DNA of 64,000 nucleotides from Pseudomonas silvicola. GTDB taxonomy: Bacteria > Pseudomonadota > Gammaproteobacteria > Pseudomonadales > Pseudomonadaceae. The notes below the pieces were generated by a model, which was not told the origin of the DNA, ran no database searches, and saw only the letters and a list, made by a program, of their open reading frames with translations. The position numbers and the translations under genes were made by a program. This document shows positions 1-7,921 of this stretch, piece by piece (position 1 is the stretch's first letter; each line of letters opens with the position of its first letter). Location of the stretch: positions 5,496,001-5,560,000 of the forward strand of contig NZ_CP093280.1 of assembly GCF_026651855.1 (NCBI RefSeq), read 5' to 3'.

Positions 1-1
1 C

Positions 2-412
2 CTGGTGGCCGAGGAAGACGGCGTGCTGCTGGGCAGCTACTACCTCAAGGCCAACGCTGCCGGGCCCGGCAACCATGTGTGCAATTGCGGTTACATGGTC
101 ACCGAGGCAGCCCGTGGCCGCGGCGTGGCACGGTTGATGTGCGAGCATTCCCAGCAACTGGCCCAGGCCAGCGGCTTCCTGGCCATGCAGTTCAACTCGG
201 TGGTGGCCAGCAATGAGGTGGCCGTGGCGCTGTGGACCAAACTGGGCTTTGACACCGTCGGGCGCCTGCCCCGTGCCTACCAGCACGCGCGCCTGGGCCT
301 GGTGGACTGCCTGGTGATGTACAAGTGGCTGGCCGTGGAGGCGCCCCGCCCTCAGCTGATCGGCCGCAAGAACATCGAATCGGTGGTATCGCGCCCGCGC
401 CGCAAACCCTGA
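2..412 (+). CDS. GNAT family N-acetyltransferase (5' truncated by window edge)
   Basis: The frame is open from the first bases of the window, so the true start lies upstream; the GTG at 5 is unlikely to be it. The visible 136 residues hold the acetyl-CoA binding core of GNAT acetyltransferases: a beta-strand (CNCGYMVTEAARG) followed by the pyrophosphate-binding RGRGVARLM loop and helix, then the NEVAVALWTKLGFDTVGRLP stretch typical of the last strand and helix. GNAT enzymes move an acetyl group from acetyl-CoA to an amine; the substrate cannot be read here. It ends 239 bases before ppnN on the same strand. Family call is firm, substrate unknown. Confidence 0.85.
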   Translation: MVAEEDGVLLGSYYLKANAAGPGNHVCNCGYMVTEAARGRGVARLMCEHSQQLAQASGFLAMQFNSVVASNEVAVALWTKLGFDTVGRLPRAYQHARLGLVDCLVMYKWLAVEAPRPQLIGRKNIESVVSRPRRKP

Positions 413-651
413 GCCGTGCACTGGCGGCTGCCTTGCGCCAGCGCGCCGGCCGTCGCCCGCGGACAAATTTGATAAACCGAAGTATTGATGCCACTCTCGG
501 GTTATCAGTGTTTTCAAACGCATCCTTCACCTGATCGAACAAGGAGGCACTTTTCTGTCGTGCGGTAGTACCGGCCTCAGCCTGGCCGGATTCAGAACGT
601 TTGAATGAAGCCGGCCCACGAGGCGGCTCCATTGCTCTCAAGGAATGTGCA

Positions 652-2028
652 ATGACTCAACAACGACACGTAATCAACGCATCCGTCAGCCCCAAGGGCA
701 GCCTGGAAACCCTGTCCCAACGCGAAGTGCAGCAACTGAGCGAAGCCGGTTCCGGCAGTATCTACACCCTGTTCCGCCAGTGCGCCCTGGCCATTCTCAA
801 CACCGGCGCCCACATCGACAACGCCAAGACCATCCTCGACGCCTACCAGGATTTCGAAGTTCGTATCCACCAGCAGGACCGCGGCGTACGCCTGGAACTG
901 CTGAACGCCCCGGCCGACGCTTTCGTCGACGGCGAAATGATCGCCAGTACCCGGGAGATGCTGTTCAGCGCCCTGCGCGACATCGTCTACACCGAGAACG
1001 AACTGGACAGCACGCGCATCGACCTGAGCACCTCCCAGGGCATCACCGACTACGTCTTCCACCTGCTGCGCAACGCCCGCACCCTGCGTGCCGGCGTCGA
1101 ACCCAAGATGGTGGTGTGCTGGGGCGGGCACTCGATCAACAGTGACGAGTACAAGTACACCAAGAAGGTCGGCCACGAACTGGGCTTGCGCAAGCTGGAC
1201 GTGTGCACTGGCTGCGGCCCGGGCGTGATGAAGGGGCCGATGAAGGGCGCGACCATCGCTCACGCCAAACAGCGGATGACCGGCGGCCGTTACCTGGGCC
1301 TTACCGAACCCGGCATCATCGCCGCCGAGGCGCCCAACCCGATCGTCAACGAACTGGTGATCCTGCCGGATATCGAGAAGCGCCTGGAAGCCTTCGTGCG
1401 TGTAGGCCATGGCATCATCATCTTCCCGGGCGGCGCCGGAACGGCCGAGGAGTTCCTGTACCTGCTGGGTATCCTGATGCACCCTGACAACGCCGGCCTG
1501 CCTTTCCCCGTGGTGCTCACCGGGCCGAAAAGCGCGGCGCCGTACCTGGAGCAATTGCACGCCTTCGTGGGGGCCACCCTGGGCGAAGCAGCCCAGCGCC
1601 ATTACCAGATCATCATCGATAACCCGGCCGAAGTGGCCCGGCAGATGACCCAGGGTCTCAAGGAAGTGAAACTGTTCCGCCGCGAGCGCAACGACGCCTT
1701 CCACTTCAACTGGTTGCTGCGCATCGAGGAAAGCTTCCAGCGCCCCTTCGACCCCACCCACGCCAACATGGCGAGCTTGCAGCTGAGCCACGCCCTGCCT
1801 CCCCATGAGCTGGCGGCCAACCTGCGCCGGGCGTTCTCCGGCATCGTCGCCGGCAACGTCAAGGACAAGGGCATTCGCCTGATCGAGCAGCACGGGCCGT
1901 ACGAGATTCACGGCGACCCCGAGATCATGGCGCCGCTGGACAAGCTGCTCAACGCCTTCGTCGAACAGCACCGCATGAAGCTCCCCGGCGGCGCGGCGTA
2001 TGTGCCGTGCTATCGCGTGGTGCGCTGA
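652..2028 (+). CDS. ppnN: Pyrimidine/purine nucleotide 5'-monophosphate nucleosidase PpnN (YgdH/LOG family)
   Basis: 458 residues, close to the 454 of E. coli PpnN, with the same N-terminal order (an ISPLGS-like start, then SQREVQQLSEAGSGSIYTLF, then the ERGV/DRGV-LELLNAP-AFVDG stretch). The LOG-family motif PGGAGTAEE lies near residues 259-267 and marks the nucleotide-binding and catalytic site. PpnN cleaves nucleoside monophosphates to the free base and ribose 5-phosphate in the cytosol, and in E. coli it is activated by (p)ppGpp. The ATG at 652 follows an AAGGAAT ribosome site; an in-frame upstream TTG at 601 has none. The 3' half of the gene is part of a recent tandem duplication, but this copy is intact. 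Confidence 0.93.
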   Translation: MTQQRHVINASVSPKGSLETLSQREVQQLSEAGSGSIYTLFRQCALAILNTGAHIDNAKTILDAYQDFEVRIHQQDRGVRLELLNAPADAFVDGEMIASTREMLFSALRDIVYTENELDSTRIDLSTSQGITDYVFHLLRNARTLRAGVEPKMVVCWGGHSINSDEYKYTKKVGHELGLRKLDVCTGCGPGVMKGPMKGATIAHAKQRMTGGRYLGLTEPGIIAAEAPNPIVNELVILPDIEKRLEAFVRVGHGIIIFPGGAGTAEEFLYLLGILMHPDNAGLPFPVVLTGPKSAAPYLEQLHAFVGATLGEAAQRHYQIIIDNPAEVARQMTQGLKEVKLFRRERNDAFHFNWLLRIEESFQRPFDPTHANMASLQLSHALPPHELAANLRRAFSGIVAGNVKDKGIRLIEQHGPYEIHGDPEIMAPLDKLLNAFVEQHRMKLPGGAAYVPCYRVVR

Positions 2029-2052
2029 ACCAACGGGGTAAATCGCCCCCGC

Positions 2053-2141
2053 TGTGGGACCGGGCGAAGCTCGGGAAGACGGCACCGCGGATCGTCTGGC
2101 ATCACGCGGCGTATTCTTCCCGAGCTTCGCCCGGTCCCACA
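2053..2141. repeat. Perfect 27-bp inverted repeat downstream of ppnN (palindrome family A)
   Basis: Arms 2053-2079 and 2115-2141 are exact reverse complements, separated by 35 bases; the core is GGGACCGGGCGAAGCTCGGG. It starts 24 bases after the ppnN stop, so it could end transcription or stabilise the mRNA 3' end, although no U-run follows. Related pairs occur at 2843-2931, 17971-18052 and 54202-54284, so this is a dispersed REP-like element. Confidence 0.8.
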
Positions 2142-2205
2142 AAAGGGCGGCTGCCCATAGGGGTGGGGCCACACCATCAATTGCATCGATAACCACCATC
2201 GCGAG

Positions 2206-2818
2206 CATCATCTTCCCGGGCGGCGCCGGAACGGCCGAGGAGTTCCTGTACCTGCTGGGTATCCTGATGCACCCTGACAACACCGGCCTGCCTTTCCCCG
2301 TGGTGCTCACCGGGCCGAAAAGCGCGGCGCCGTACCTGGAGCAATTGCACGCCTTCGTGGGGGCCACCCTGGGCGAAGCAGCCCAGCGCCATTACCAGAT
2401 CATCATCGATAACCCGGCCGAAGTGGCCCGGCAGATGACCCAGGGTCTCAAGGAAGTGAAACTGTTCCGCCGCGAGCGCAACGACGCCTTCCACTTCAAC
2501 TGGTTGCTGCGCATCGAGGAAAGCTTCCAGCGCCCCTTCGACCCCACCCACGCCAACATGGCGAGCTTGCAGCTGAGCCACGCCCTGCCTCCCCATGAGC
2601 TGGCGGCCAACCTGCGCCGGGCGTTCTCCGGCATCGTCGCCGGCAACGTCAAGGACAAGGGCATTCGCCTGATCGAGCAGCACGGGCCGTACGAGATTCA
2701 CGGCGACCCCGAGATCATGGCGCCGCTGGACAAGCTGCTCAACGCCTTCGTCGAACAGCACCGCATGAAGCTCCCCGGCGGCGCGGCGTATGTGCCGTGC
2801 TATCGCGTGGTGCGCTGA
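2206..2818 (+). pseudogene. Duplicated 3' fragment of ppnN (C-terminal part only)
   Basis: This is the coding part of the second duplication unit. It encodes the last 204 residues of PpnN from [12 protein letters not shown] to the stop, with one coding difference (Ala to Thr at the codon containing 2282). The frame is open further upstream, to a GTG at 2054 inside the palindrome, giving a hypothetical 254-residue chimera that begins with translated non-coding DNA. It lacks the N-terminal half of the enzyme and has no credible ribosome binding site, so I read it as a non-functional fragment. It does keep the catalytic loop, so a truncated protein cannot be ruled out. Confidence 0.85.
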
Positions 2819-2842
2819 ACCAACGGGGTAAATCGCCCCCGC

Positions 2843-2931
2843 TGTGAGACCGGGCGAAGCTCGGGAAGACGGCACCGCGGATCGTCTGGCATCACGCGGC
2901 GTATTCTTCCCGAGCTTCGCCCGGTCCCACA
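2843..2931. repeat. Second copy of the ppnN-downstream palindrome (family A)
   Basis: Arms 2843-2869 and 2905-2931 are the duplicated version of the 2053-2141 palindrome. A G-to-A change at 2844 creates one mismatch in the stem. It lies just after the stop of the ppnN fragment. Confidence 0.75.
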
Positions 2932-3063
2932 AAAGAGCGGCTGCCCATAGGGGTGGGGCCACACCATCAATTCCATCGATAACCACCATCGCGAGCATCA
3001 TCTTCCGCCGTTTCTCCAGCGGCGTACCATGGCCCCATACACCACGTATCGGGAGGCCACGAC

Positions 3064-3159
3064 ATGCTGATTCATTTGCTCACCTGCCTGGCGTTGACCG
3101 CCGTCACCCTGCACCTGTTCGTGCTTCCTGTCGTGGACATGGCCCGCGCAATCAGATAG
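3064..3159 (+). CDS. Possible 31-residue single-span membrane peptide
   Basis: A short frame starts with ATG at 3064, 8 bases after GGGAGG (3050-3055), an unusually good ribosome site. It encodes a mostly hydrophobic peptide beginning MLIHLLTCLALTAV and ending DMARAIR, which could form one transmembrane helix with a positive C-terminus. It sits just beyond the end of the ppnN duplication and 92 bases before the next gene. I do not recognise it. Its length makes chance possible; the ribosome site and hydrophobic composition are the only evidence. Confidence 0.35.
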   Translation: MLIHLLTCLALTAVTLHLFVLPVVDMARAIR

Positions 3160-3251
3160 CCACCAGCGCGTACATGCACAATCGTTCACTTGAGTTTCAC
3201 CTGCCCGCAGCCGAAGCTCACCCCCATTGTCAAAGCCCCGGAGCCTGTTCC

Positions 3252-3497
3252 ATGATCCGACCCGTGACCCTGAATGTCAGCTTTCCTCGTTTCGGCAAGA
3301 ACTACTACGTGCAGAACGTCGTTACCCGCAAGGCACCGCTGCAACTGATTACCAACGATGGCTTCGGCTCGGTGCTGATGCCTCAGGCCAGCCACCACTT
3401 CAGCAATGAAGTCGTGGGCCTCAACGATCAGTTCCGGTTTCTGAACAACATCCTGGTCGCTCACCTGCTGGAACCCCGCGCCAACGCCCACTCCTGA
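3252..3497 (+). CDS. Small conserved protein of unknown function, copy 1 (81 aa)
   Basis: Encodes 81 residues with no signal peptide or membrane segment. I do not recognise the family, but the protein is clearly homologous to the 77-residue product at 18712-18945: about 43 of 71 aligned positions are identical. The conserved blocks are VTLNV-FP-FGKN, VLMPQ-S-HFS-EVVGLND and FRFLN-IL-AH. A strong paralogue in the same window supports real coding. Aromatic and His-rich blocks suggest a small folded protein rather than a peptide. It may be transcribed alone; the next gene starts 98 bases downstream. Function unknown. Confidence 0.8.
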   Translation: MIRPVTLNVSFPRFGKNYYVQNVVTRKAPLQLITNDGFGSVLMPQASHHFSNEVVGLNDQFRFLNNILVAHLLEPRANAHS

Positions 3498-3595
3498 GCA
3501 AGGCCCGGGGATTGTAATGATCCCGATACCTTGATTAGCTTGCTATCCAATTAACGGCTTCGCAGAATTGCGCCTCTTTTCAACGAGTTAATGAA

Positions 3596-3925
3596 ATGCG
3601 CATTCTTTCCGCCCTGGTACTTTCCCTGAGCCTGTGCAGCACTGCCGCCCTGGCCAACGACGTGGTTGGCGCGGTGGTCGGCGCGGCCGGCGGTGCCGTG
3701 GTCGGCAACCAGGTAGGCGGCACTCAGGGCGCGGTCGTCGGCGGCGTCGCCGGTGGCGTGCTGGGCGTGGCCGTCTCCAGTCTGCTGGACCATGACCACA
3801 AGGGTCACCACGACCACGGCCACGGCGGCCCAGGCCCTGCCCCGGCGCCGATGCATGGCGGCCCGGGCCACGGCCCTCAGCCTGAGCACTTCCGCCACGA
3901 AGGCGACGGCGGCCCACGCTACTGA
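3596..3925 (+). CDS. Exported glycine-zipper protein with His-rich tail (109 aa)
   Basis: Residues 1-20 form a Sec signal peptide (MRILSALVLSLSL then AALA before ND). The next 40 or so residues are a glycine-zipper stretch (GAVVGAAGGAVVGN, GAVVGGVAGGVLG), the pattern of 2TM/SLYB-like outer-membrane or periplasmic proteins. The C-terminal third is rich in His, Gly and Pro (HDHKGHHDHGHGG), which could bind divalent metals. There is no lipobox cysteine. The start at 3596 is chosen over the out-of-frame ATG at 3591 because it gives the signal peptide. The metal role is inference only. Confidence 0.8.
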   Translation: MRILSALVLSLSLCSTAALANDVVGAVVGAAGGAVVGNQVGGTQGAVVGGVAGGVLGVAVSSLLDHDHKGHHDHGHGGPGPAPAPMHGGPGHGPQPEHFRHEGDGGPRY

Positions 3926-4020
3926 TACCCCGGGCGCCCACAAAGTAATTGCTGCTACAGGCCTGGGCTCGACAATTAACGGCTCTTCACGGATAGCCGG
4001 AATGTTGGTGGCATCACCAC

Positions 4021-4415
4021 AGATCTGCAGGGAGCAAACAGGGCGGACTAGGTGATGCCCCAGGCATAACTGGCCCGAAACAAATGTGGGAGTGGGGGGG
4101 CGCCGAGCCCTTGCCTGGGAAGCGCCGCGCGGGCGGCGCTCGATTTCAAGGGCGCAGTAAAAACCAAGACATGTACTTGGTCGCCTTGACGCGATTGCAA
4201 GACGGGCCGACAGAATGCTCATCAGAGTCCCTGGCTGGGAATTGCACCAGGGCTACCAGGCGCCCGGCGATGTTGTTGTGTCGGTCTTAAGATCGAGCGC
4301 CGCCCGCGCGGCGCTTCCCGGGCCAGGGCTCGGCGCCCCCCCACTCCCACATTTGTTTCGGGCCAGTTATGCCTGGGGCATCACCTGGTCCGCCCTGTTT
4401 GCTTACTGCAGATCT
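4021..4415. repeat. Large inverted repeat with 124-bp arms (160-bp repeat family)
   Basis: Arms 4021-4144 and 4292-4415 are reverse complements with only a handful of mismatches, around a 147-base centre. Each arm contains ACTGGCCCGAAACA and the GC-rich CGCCGCGCGGGCGGCG palindrome that define the 160-bp repeats of the 59.6-61.6 kb array, in opposite orientations. This is therefore a head-to-head pair of the same element. The gene-free stretch 3926-4511 contains nothing else I can call. Confidence 0.9.
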
Positions 4416-4511
4416 CTAGTGGAGCAACAACACGCCCGGCAATCCGTGAAGAAGCTGATTAAAGCATGTCATGCCCGGGGGCGAACGCGAAACTGTATTG
4501 CATGGCGATGT

Positions 4512-4901
4512 TCATGCCACCGTCCCCCCATTCATGCGCCCACCGCCAAACGACCACTCCTCGGCCGCCGTGGTGGTAATCACGACCATGACGTCTTCGG
4601 GGTCCAGGCCGATCTTTGCGTGCAACCGCCGCACCAGGGTCTGGTAGAACGCCTGGCGGCGTGCATTGCTGCGGGGCTTGCCCGCGGTGATGGCGATCAG
4701 GGTGAAGGCTTCGCTGCGCGGGCCCGCCAGATAATCGCGGTCGAACAGCAACTCCCCCGCCCCGTGTTGGTGAATGATCTGGAAGCGATCGCTGGGCGGT
4801 ACGTCGAAGGTGTCGACCATGGCCTGATGGATGCCGTCGGACAATGCCTGGAGATACTCGGCAGAGCGGCCTTGAAGCAGGGAAATACGTACGAACGGCA
4901 T
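4512..4901 (-). CDS. Tautomerase family protein (4-oxalocrotonate tautomerase superfamily)
   Basis: 129 residues starting MPFVRISLLQGRS; the Pro that follows the initiator Met is the catalytic base of the tautomerase superfamily once Met is removed, which fixes the start at 4901 rather than at upstream codons. At roughly 130 residues it is the longer single-chain type, not the 62-residue 4-oxalocrotonate tautomerase. Such enzymes interconvert keto and enol forms of small 2-oxo acids. It is transcribed divergently from the adjacent LysR gene, about 107 bases away, the usual arrangement for a LysR regulator and its target. Substrate unknown. Confidence 0.85.
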   Translation of the reverse strand: MPFVRISLLQGRSAEYLQALSDGIHQAMVDTFDVPPSDRFQIIHQHGAGELLFDRDYLAGPRSEAFTLIAITAGKPRSNARRQAFYQTLVRRLHAKIGLDPEDVMVVITTTAAEEWSFGGGRMNGGTVA

Positions 4902-5008
4902 GGCGTGACCTTGCGTGGGCGGTTGACGACGTACACCGTACCCAGCGACGATAGTCCTGAATATCAGATTCATCAGGATCAACAGTTCTGAAATAGAGGA
5001 TTATCAAC

Positions 5009-5869
5009 CTGCGTAACCCAACCTTTGACCTGGACGTGCTGCGTACGTTTGTCACCGGGGTCGAACTGGACAGCTTCGCCAAGGCCGCCGACCGTCTGGG
5101 CCGCTCCACGTCGGCGGTAAGCGCGCAACTGAAGAAACTCGAAGAGCAGGTCGGCAGCCCCGTGCTCGCGCGGTCGGGGCGCGGCCTGGCGTTGACGCCC
5201 ACGGGCGAGCTGCTGCTGGGGCACGCCCGGCGCCTGCTGGGGCTCAATGACGAGATCTTCGGCCACCTGCGTGCCACGCAAGCCCAAGGCACGCTGCGCC
5301 TGGGCTTGCAGGAGGATTTCGGTGAGCGCCTGCTCAGTGATGTGCTTCAGCGCTTCACCAGCGTCTACCCGGGCATCAGCCTGGAGATCCGCCTGGGCCG
5401 CAGCGCCGAATTGCTGCCGTTGGTGGAAAGCGCCCGGCTGGACCTGGCCCTGACCTGGGACACTGGCGCGAGCACGCCGTGGTCGACGCGCCTGGGCCAG
5501 ACCACGACCCACTGGATCGGTCCCGGCCACCGTCAGTTCACGGCCAGCGCCGACAACCCGCTGCCGCTGGTGCTGTTTGACGCGCCGTGCGTGTTACGCA
5601 GCGCGGCCTTGCAGGCGCTGGATGCGGCGCATATTCCTTGGCGCATCGCCCTCACCAGCCCCAGCGTGGCAGGGCTATGGGCTGCCGTCGGCGCCGGACT
5701 GGGCATTACCTTGCGCACCCGGGTGGGCTTGCCGGCGCATTTGCGGATCATGGAAGGCCTGCCGAACGTGGCCCCTCTGGGCTACCGTCTGCACCGGACC
5801 AGCGAAGCCGAGAACGCGGCCCTGGCCTACCTGGCGGACCTGGCCGCGCAGGCCCTGGGCTCGATCTGA
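5009..5869 (+). CDS. LysR family transcriptional regulator
   Basis: The N-terminus carries a winged HTH of the LysR type (FDLDVLRTFVTGVELDSF, then AADRLGRSTSAVSAQLKKLE) and the remainder is the substrate-binding fold. No ATG fits. A CTG at 5009 lies 8 bases after AGAGGA and restores the complete DNA-binding helix; the first GTG at 5036 would cut it close. I chose 5009 tentatively. It faces the divergent tautomerase gene, which is the likely target, with the operator in the 107-base gap. The effector cannot be inferred. Confidence 0.88.
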   Translation: MRNPTFDLDVLRTFVTGVELDSFAKAADRLGRSTSAVSAQLKKLEEQVGSPVLARSGRGLALTPTGELLLGHARRLLGLNDEIFGHLRATQAQGTLRLGLQEDFGERLLSDVLQRFTSVYPGISLEIRLGRSAELLPLVESARLDLALTWDTGASTPWSTRLGQTTTHWIGPGHRQFTASADNPLPLVLFDAPCVLRSAALQALDAAHIPWRIALTSPSVAGLWAAVGAGLGITLRTRVGLPAHLRIMEGLPNVAPLGYRLHRTSEAENAALAYLADLAAQALGSI

Positions 5870-5924
5870 TGGGGCTGAGTGTGGGATTGGGGTGCAGGAG
5901 CTGGCGCGCCAGCGCCCACCGAGG

Positions 5925-6401
5925 TCAGACGGCCTCGCCCGGAGGAGCGAGCCCGCCGCTGGCCTGCACTTGCGCGTTCAGCGTCGCCTGGGACGGCGCA
6001 TAGAGAAAGCCGAACGACACGCTGTTACGCCGGCCCTTGATGGCGTGGTGCATCAGGTGGGCCTGGTACAGGCGCAGCAGGTACGGGTGGCGCGGGCTGG
6101 GGCGCACCGGCCAGTGGCGGTGCACCAGGCCGTCATGGAACACCACGTAGATCACCCCATACGCCGCCGCCCCCGCGCCGATGCACTGCACCACGGGATC
6201 GCCCAGCACCATCAGCCCTATGGCAGCCAGCGCCAGCGCCAGCAGGTACACATCATTGGCTTCCAACGTGCCCAGGTGCGCCTCGTGGTGCGACCGATGC
6301 AGCCACCAGCCGGGGCCATGCATGATGTACTTGTGCGCCAGCGTGCCGACGCCTTCCATGGCGACCAGGGTACAGAGAAAGATGAGCAGGTGGGCGATCA
6401 T
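5925..6401 (-). CDS. crtZ: Beta-carotene hydroxylase-like membrane fatty-acid-hydroxylase family protein
   Basis: 158 residues with the histidine clusters of the non-heme di-iron CrtZ hydroxylases: HKYIMHG, HRSHHEAH, HDGLVHRHWP and HLMHHA. Several hydrophobic segments place it in the inner membrane. CrtZ adds 3-hydroxyls to the beta-rings of carotenoids. The start at MIAHLLIFL matches the family; upstream in-frame codons lack a good ribosome site. No crtE, crtB, crtI or crtY gene lies nearby, so the substrate in this organism is uncertain. It lies 95 bases after the efflux operon on the same strand. Confidence 0.85.
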   Translation of the reverse strand: MIAHLLIFLCTLVAMEGVGTLAHKYIMHGPGWWLHRSHHEAHLGTLEANDVYLLALALAAIGLMVLGDPVVQCIGAGAAAYGVIYVVFHDGLVHRHWPVRPSPRHPYLLRLYQAHLMHHAIKGRRNSVSFGFLYAPSQATLNAQVQASGGLAPPGEAV

Positions 6402-6496
6402 GGGCGGGTGGGGTTTGCAGAGGGATTGGGGGAGGATAGCCTGGTTGGTTTTGAATTGCATCAGGGTGGGGTGGCCTTGATACACGACCTCACGCC

Positions 6497-7921
6497 CTAA
6501 ACCCGCCACCCCAACCCCAACGCCTTGTGCAACGCCGCGAAATCCTTGAGCAACTGCGCATCCCCGCTGATCCGGTTCTGTTCGGCATCGAACCGCGTGC
6601 GCTCGGCATCCAGCCAATCCAGGGTGCTGGCCGTGCCCGCGTCGTAGCGCTCGCGGGTGAGGCTGGCGGCGCGCCCCGATGAGGCTTCGATGTCACGCAG
6701 CAACACCACGTTCTGGCGCTGATGGCCATAACGGGCGAGCGCGGTGTCGGCGTCGCGCAAGGCACCCAGCACCACGCTGCGGTAGTGTGCCTGGGCCTCG
6801 TCGCGCCCGGCCTCGGCGCTGTCGACGCTGGCCGCCACACGGCCAAAATCCAGGGCGTTCCAGGTCAGGCGCGGGACCAGCAACCAGGTGCCGTTGTCCT
6901 TGCGCAGCAGGTGCGACGGCTCGGCGGCGCTGAACCCCAGGTCGCCCATCAGCGACAGTTTTGGGAACCAGTCGGCTTTCTTTTCACCGATCTGGGCATT
7001 GCTGGAGGCCAGCTGACGCTCGGCGGCGCGGATGTCCGGGCGGGCCTTGAGCATGGCGGCCGGGTCCGCCAGGGGCACGCTGGCAGGCACACTGGGCAGG
7101 TCGGCCGGCTGGCCCAGGCGCGCATCCAGCTCGCCAGGCTCCTGGCCACACAGCACCGCCAGCTGATCCAGGGATTCGATGATCTGCGCCTGCAAGGGCA
7201 AGCGCTGGGCCTGGGTGGTCTGCAATTGCGTGGTCACTTGCTCCAACTGCAACTGCGAGGCAACGCCGCGGGCACGCCGCTGCTGGGTGAGGTCCAGCAC
7301 CTGGGCTTCCAGTTGCGCGGTGGCGTCCACCAGGGACAGGCGCGCCTGGCGGTCGCGCAGGTCGACATAGGCCTGCACCACTTCGGCCGCCAGTTGCACC
7401 TGGGCGTCTGCCAGGTCGGCCTGGGACGCGTCGGCGCTGGCCGAGGCGGCTTCGATGGCGCGGCGGGTGCCACCAAACAGGTCCACTTCCCAGCTAGCAT
7501 CGAAGTCGGCCAGGTAGAACTGCACCGGGCCCCGCCCACCGCCGCTGTCCTCCCCGGTCAGCGCCGACAGGTCAGGTGAGCGCATGCGCAGGCTGGTGGC
7601 ATTGGCGCTGAGCTTGGGCCTGGCATCGGCCTGCTGGCCGCTCAGGCCGGCACGGCTCTGGCGCAAGCGGGCCAGGGCCGATTGAATGTCCGGGCTGTCG
7701 TTGAGCGCCGCTTCAACCAGCGCATCGAGCTGCGGGTCGTTCAGCCCGCGCCACCAGTCGGCCGCGGCCGGGGTGGCGTCCGCCTGGGCGTCGGCGTGCG
7801 GCAGCCGCCCGGCGGCCAGGGTCTTGCCGGCGACCGGTGGTGCGCCGTGGTAGTCGGGGCCGACGGTGCAACCGGCCAGCAGGCCCAGCACCACGGCCGA
7901 TATCAGGGTTCTGTGAGTCAT
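6497..7921 (-). CDS. RND/EmrAB-associated outer membrane efflux lipoprotein (OprM/NodT family)
   Basis: 474 residues. The signal peptide ends in the lipobox LLAGC (MTHRTLISAVVLG, cleavage before Cys), so it is anchored in the outer membrane. Repeated long helices with PDIQSALARLRQSRAGL and the duplicated coiled-coil hairpin pattern are those of TolC/OprM channel proteins. Its ATG overlaps the stop of the upstream emrB gene (ATGA at 7918-7921), so it is the third gene of a tripartite efflux operon and supplies the outer-membrane exit duct. Confidence 0.93.
   Translation of the reverse strand: MTHRTLISAVVLGLLAGCTVGPDYHGAPPVAGKTLAAGRLPHADAQADATPAAADWWRGLNDPQLDALVEAALNDSPDIQSALARLRQSRAGLSGQQADARPKLSANATSLRMRSPDLSALTGEDSGGGRGPVQFYLADFDASWEVDLFGGTRRAIEAASASADASQADLADAQVQLAAEVVQAYVDLRDRQARLSLVDATAQLEAQVLDLTQQRRARGVASQLQLEQVTTQLQTTQAQRLPLQAQIIESLDQLAVLCGQEPGELDARLGQPADLPSVPASVPLADPAAMLKARPDIRAAERQLASSNAQIGEKKADWFPKLSLMGDLGFSAAEPSHLLRKDNGTWLLVPRLTWNALDFGRVAASVDSAEAGRDEAQAHYRSVVLGALRDADTALARYGHQRQNVVLLRDIEASSGRAASLTRERYDAGTASTLDWLDAERTRFDAEQNRISGDAQLLKDFAALHKALGLGWRV

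Larger units (their letters stand above)
1416..2995. repeat. 790-bp direct tandem duplication spanning the 3' half of ppnN
   Basis: Bases 1416-2205 recur at 2206-2995. By eye I find four differences (1492/2282, 2054/2844, 2146/2936, 2183/2973), so the copies are over 99% identical. The 11-mer CATCATCTTCC occurs at 1416-1426, at the internal junction 2206-2216, and again at 2996-3006 where the second copy ends. This is the footprint expected when an original segment bounded by the 11-mer was duplicated by slippage or unequal exchange. Each unit carries the ppnN 3' end and one copy of a downstream palindrome. Confidence 0.95.

Noticed and set aside
413..651. Small RNA or riboswitch in the ppnN leader
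   Set aside because: A short CCGGCC hairpin near 571-589 is present, but I see no conserved motif of a known RNA class.
592..2367. A 591-codon open frame on the minus strand
   Set aside because: It lies antisense to ppnN and runs on into the downstream duplication unit. High GC keeps the opposite frame open; the residues are low-complexity Gly/Ala/Val/Gln-rich and have no family motifs.
2054..2818. A functional second nucleosidase gene
   Set aside because: The frame starts inside a non-coding palindrome, lacks the N-terminal half of PpnN and a ribosome site, and arose by a recent duplication.
4021..4415. Insertion sequence
   Set aside because: The long inverted arms resemble IS ends, but the 147-base centre has no transposase frame; the relation to the 59.6-kb array explains it better.
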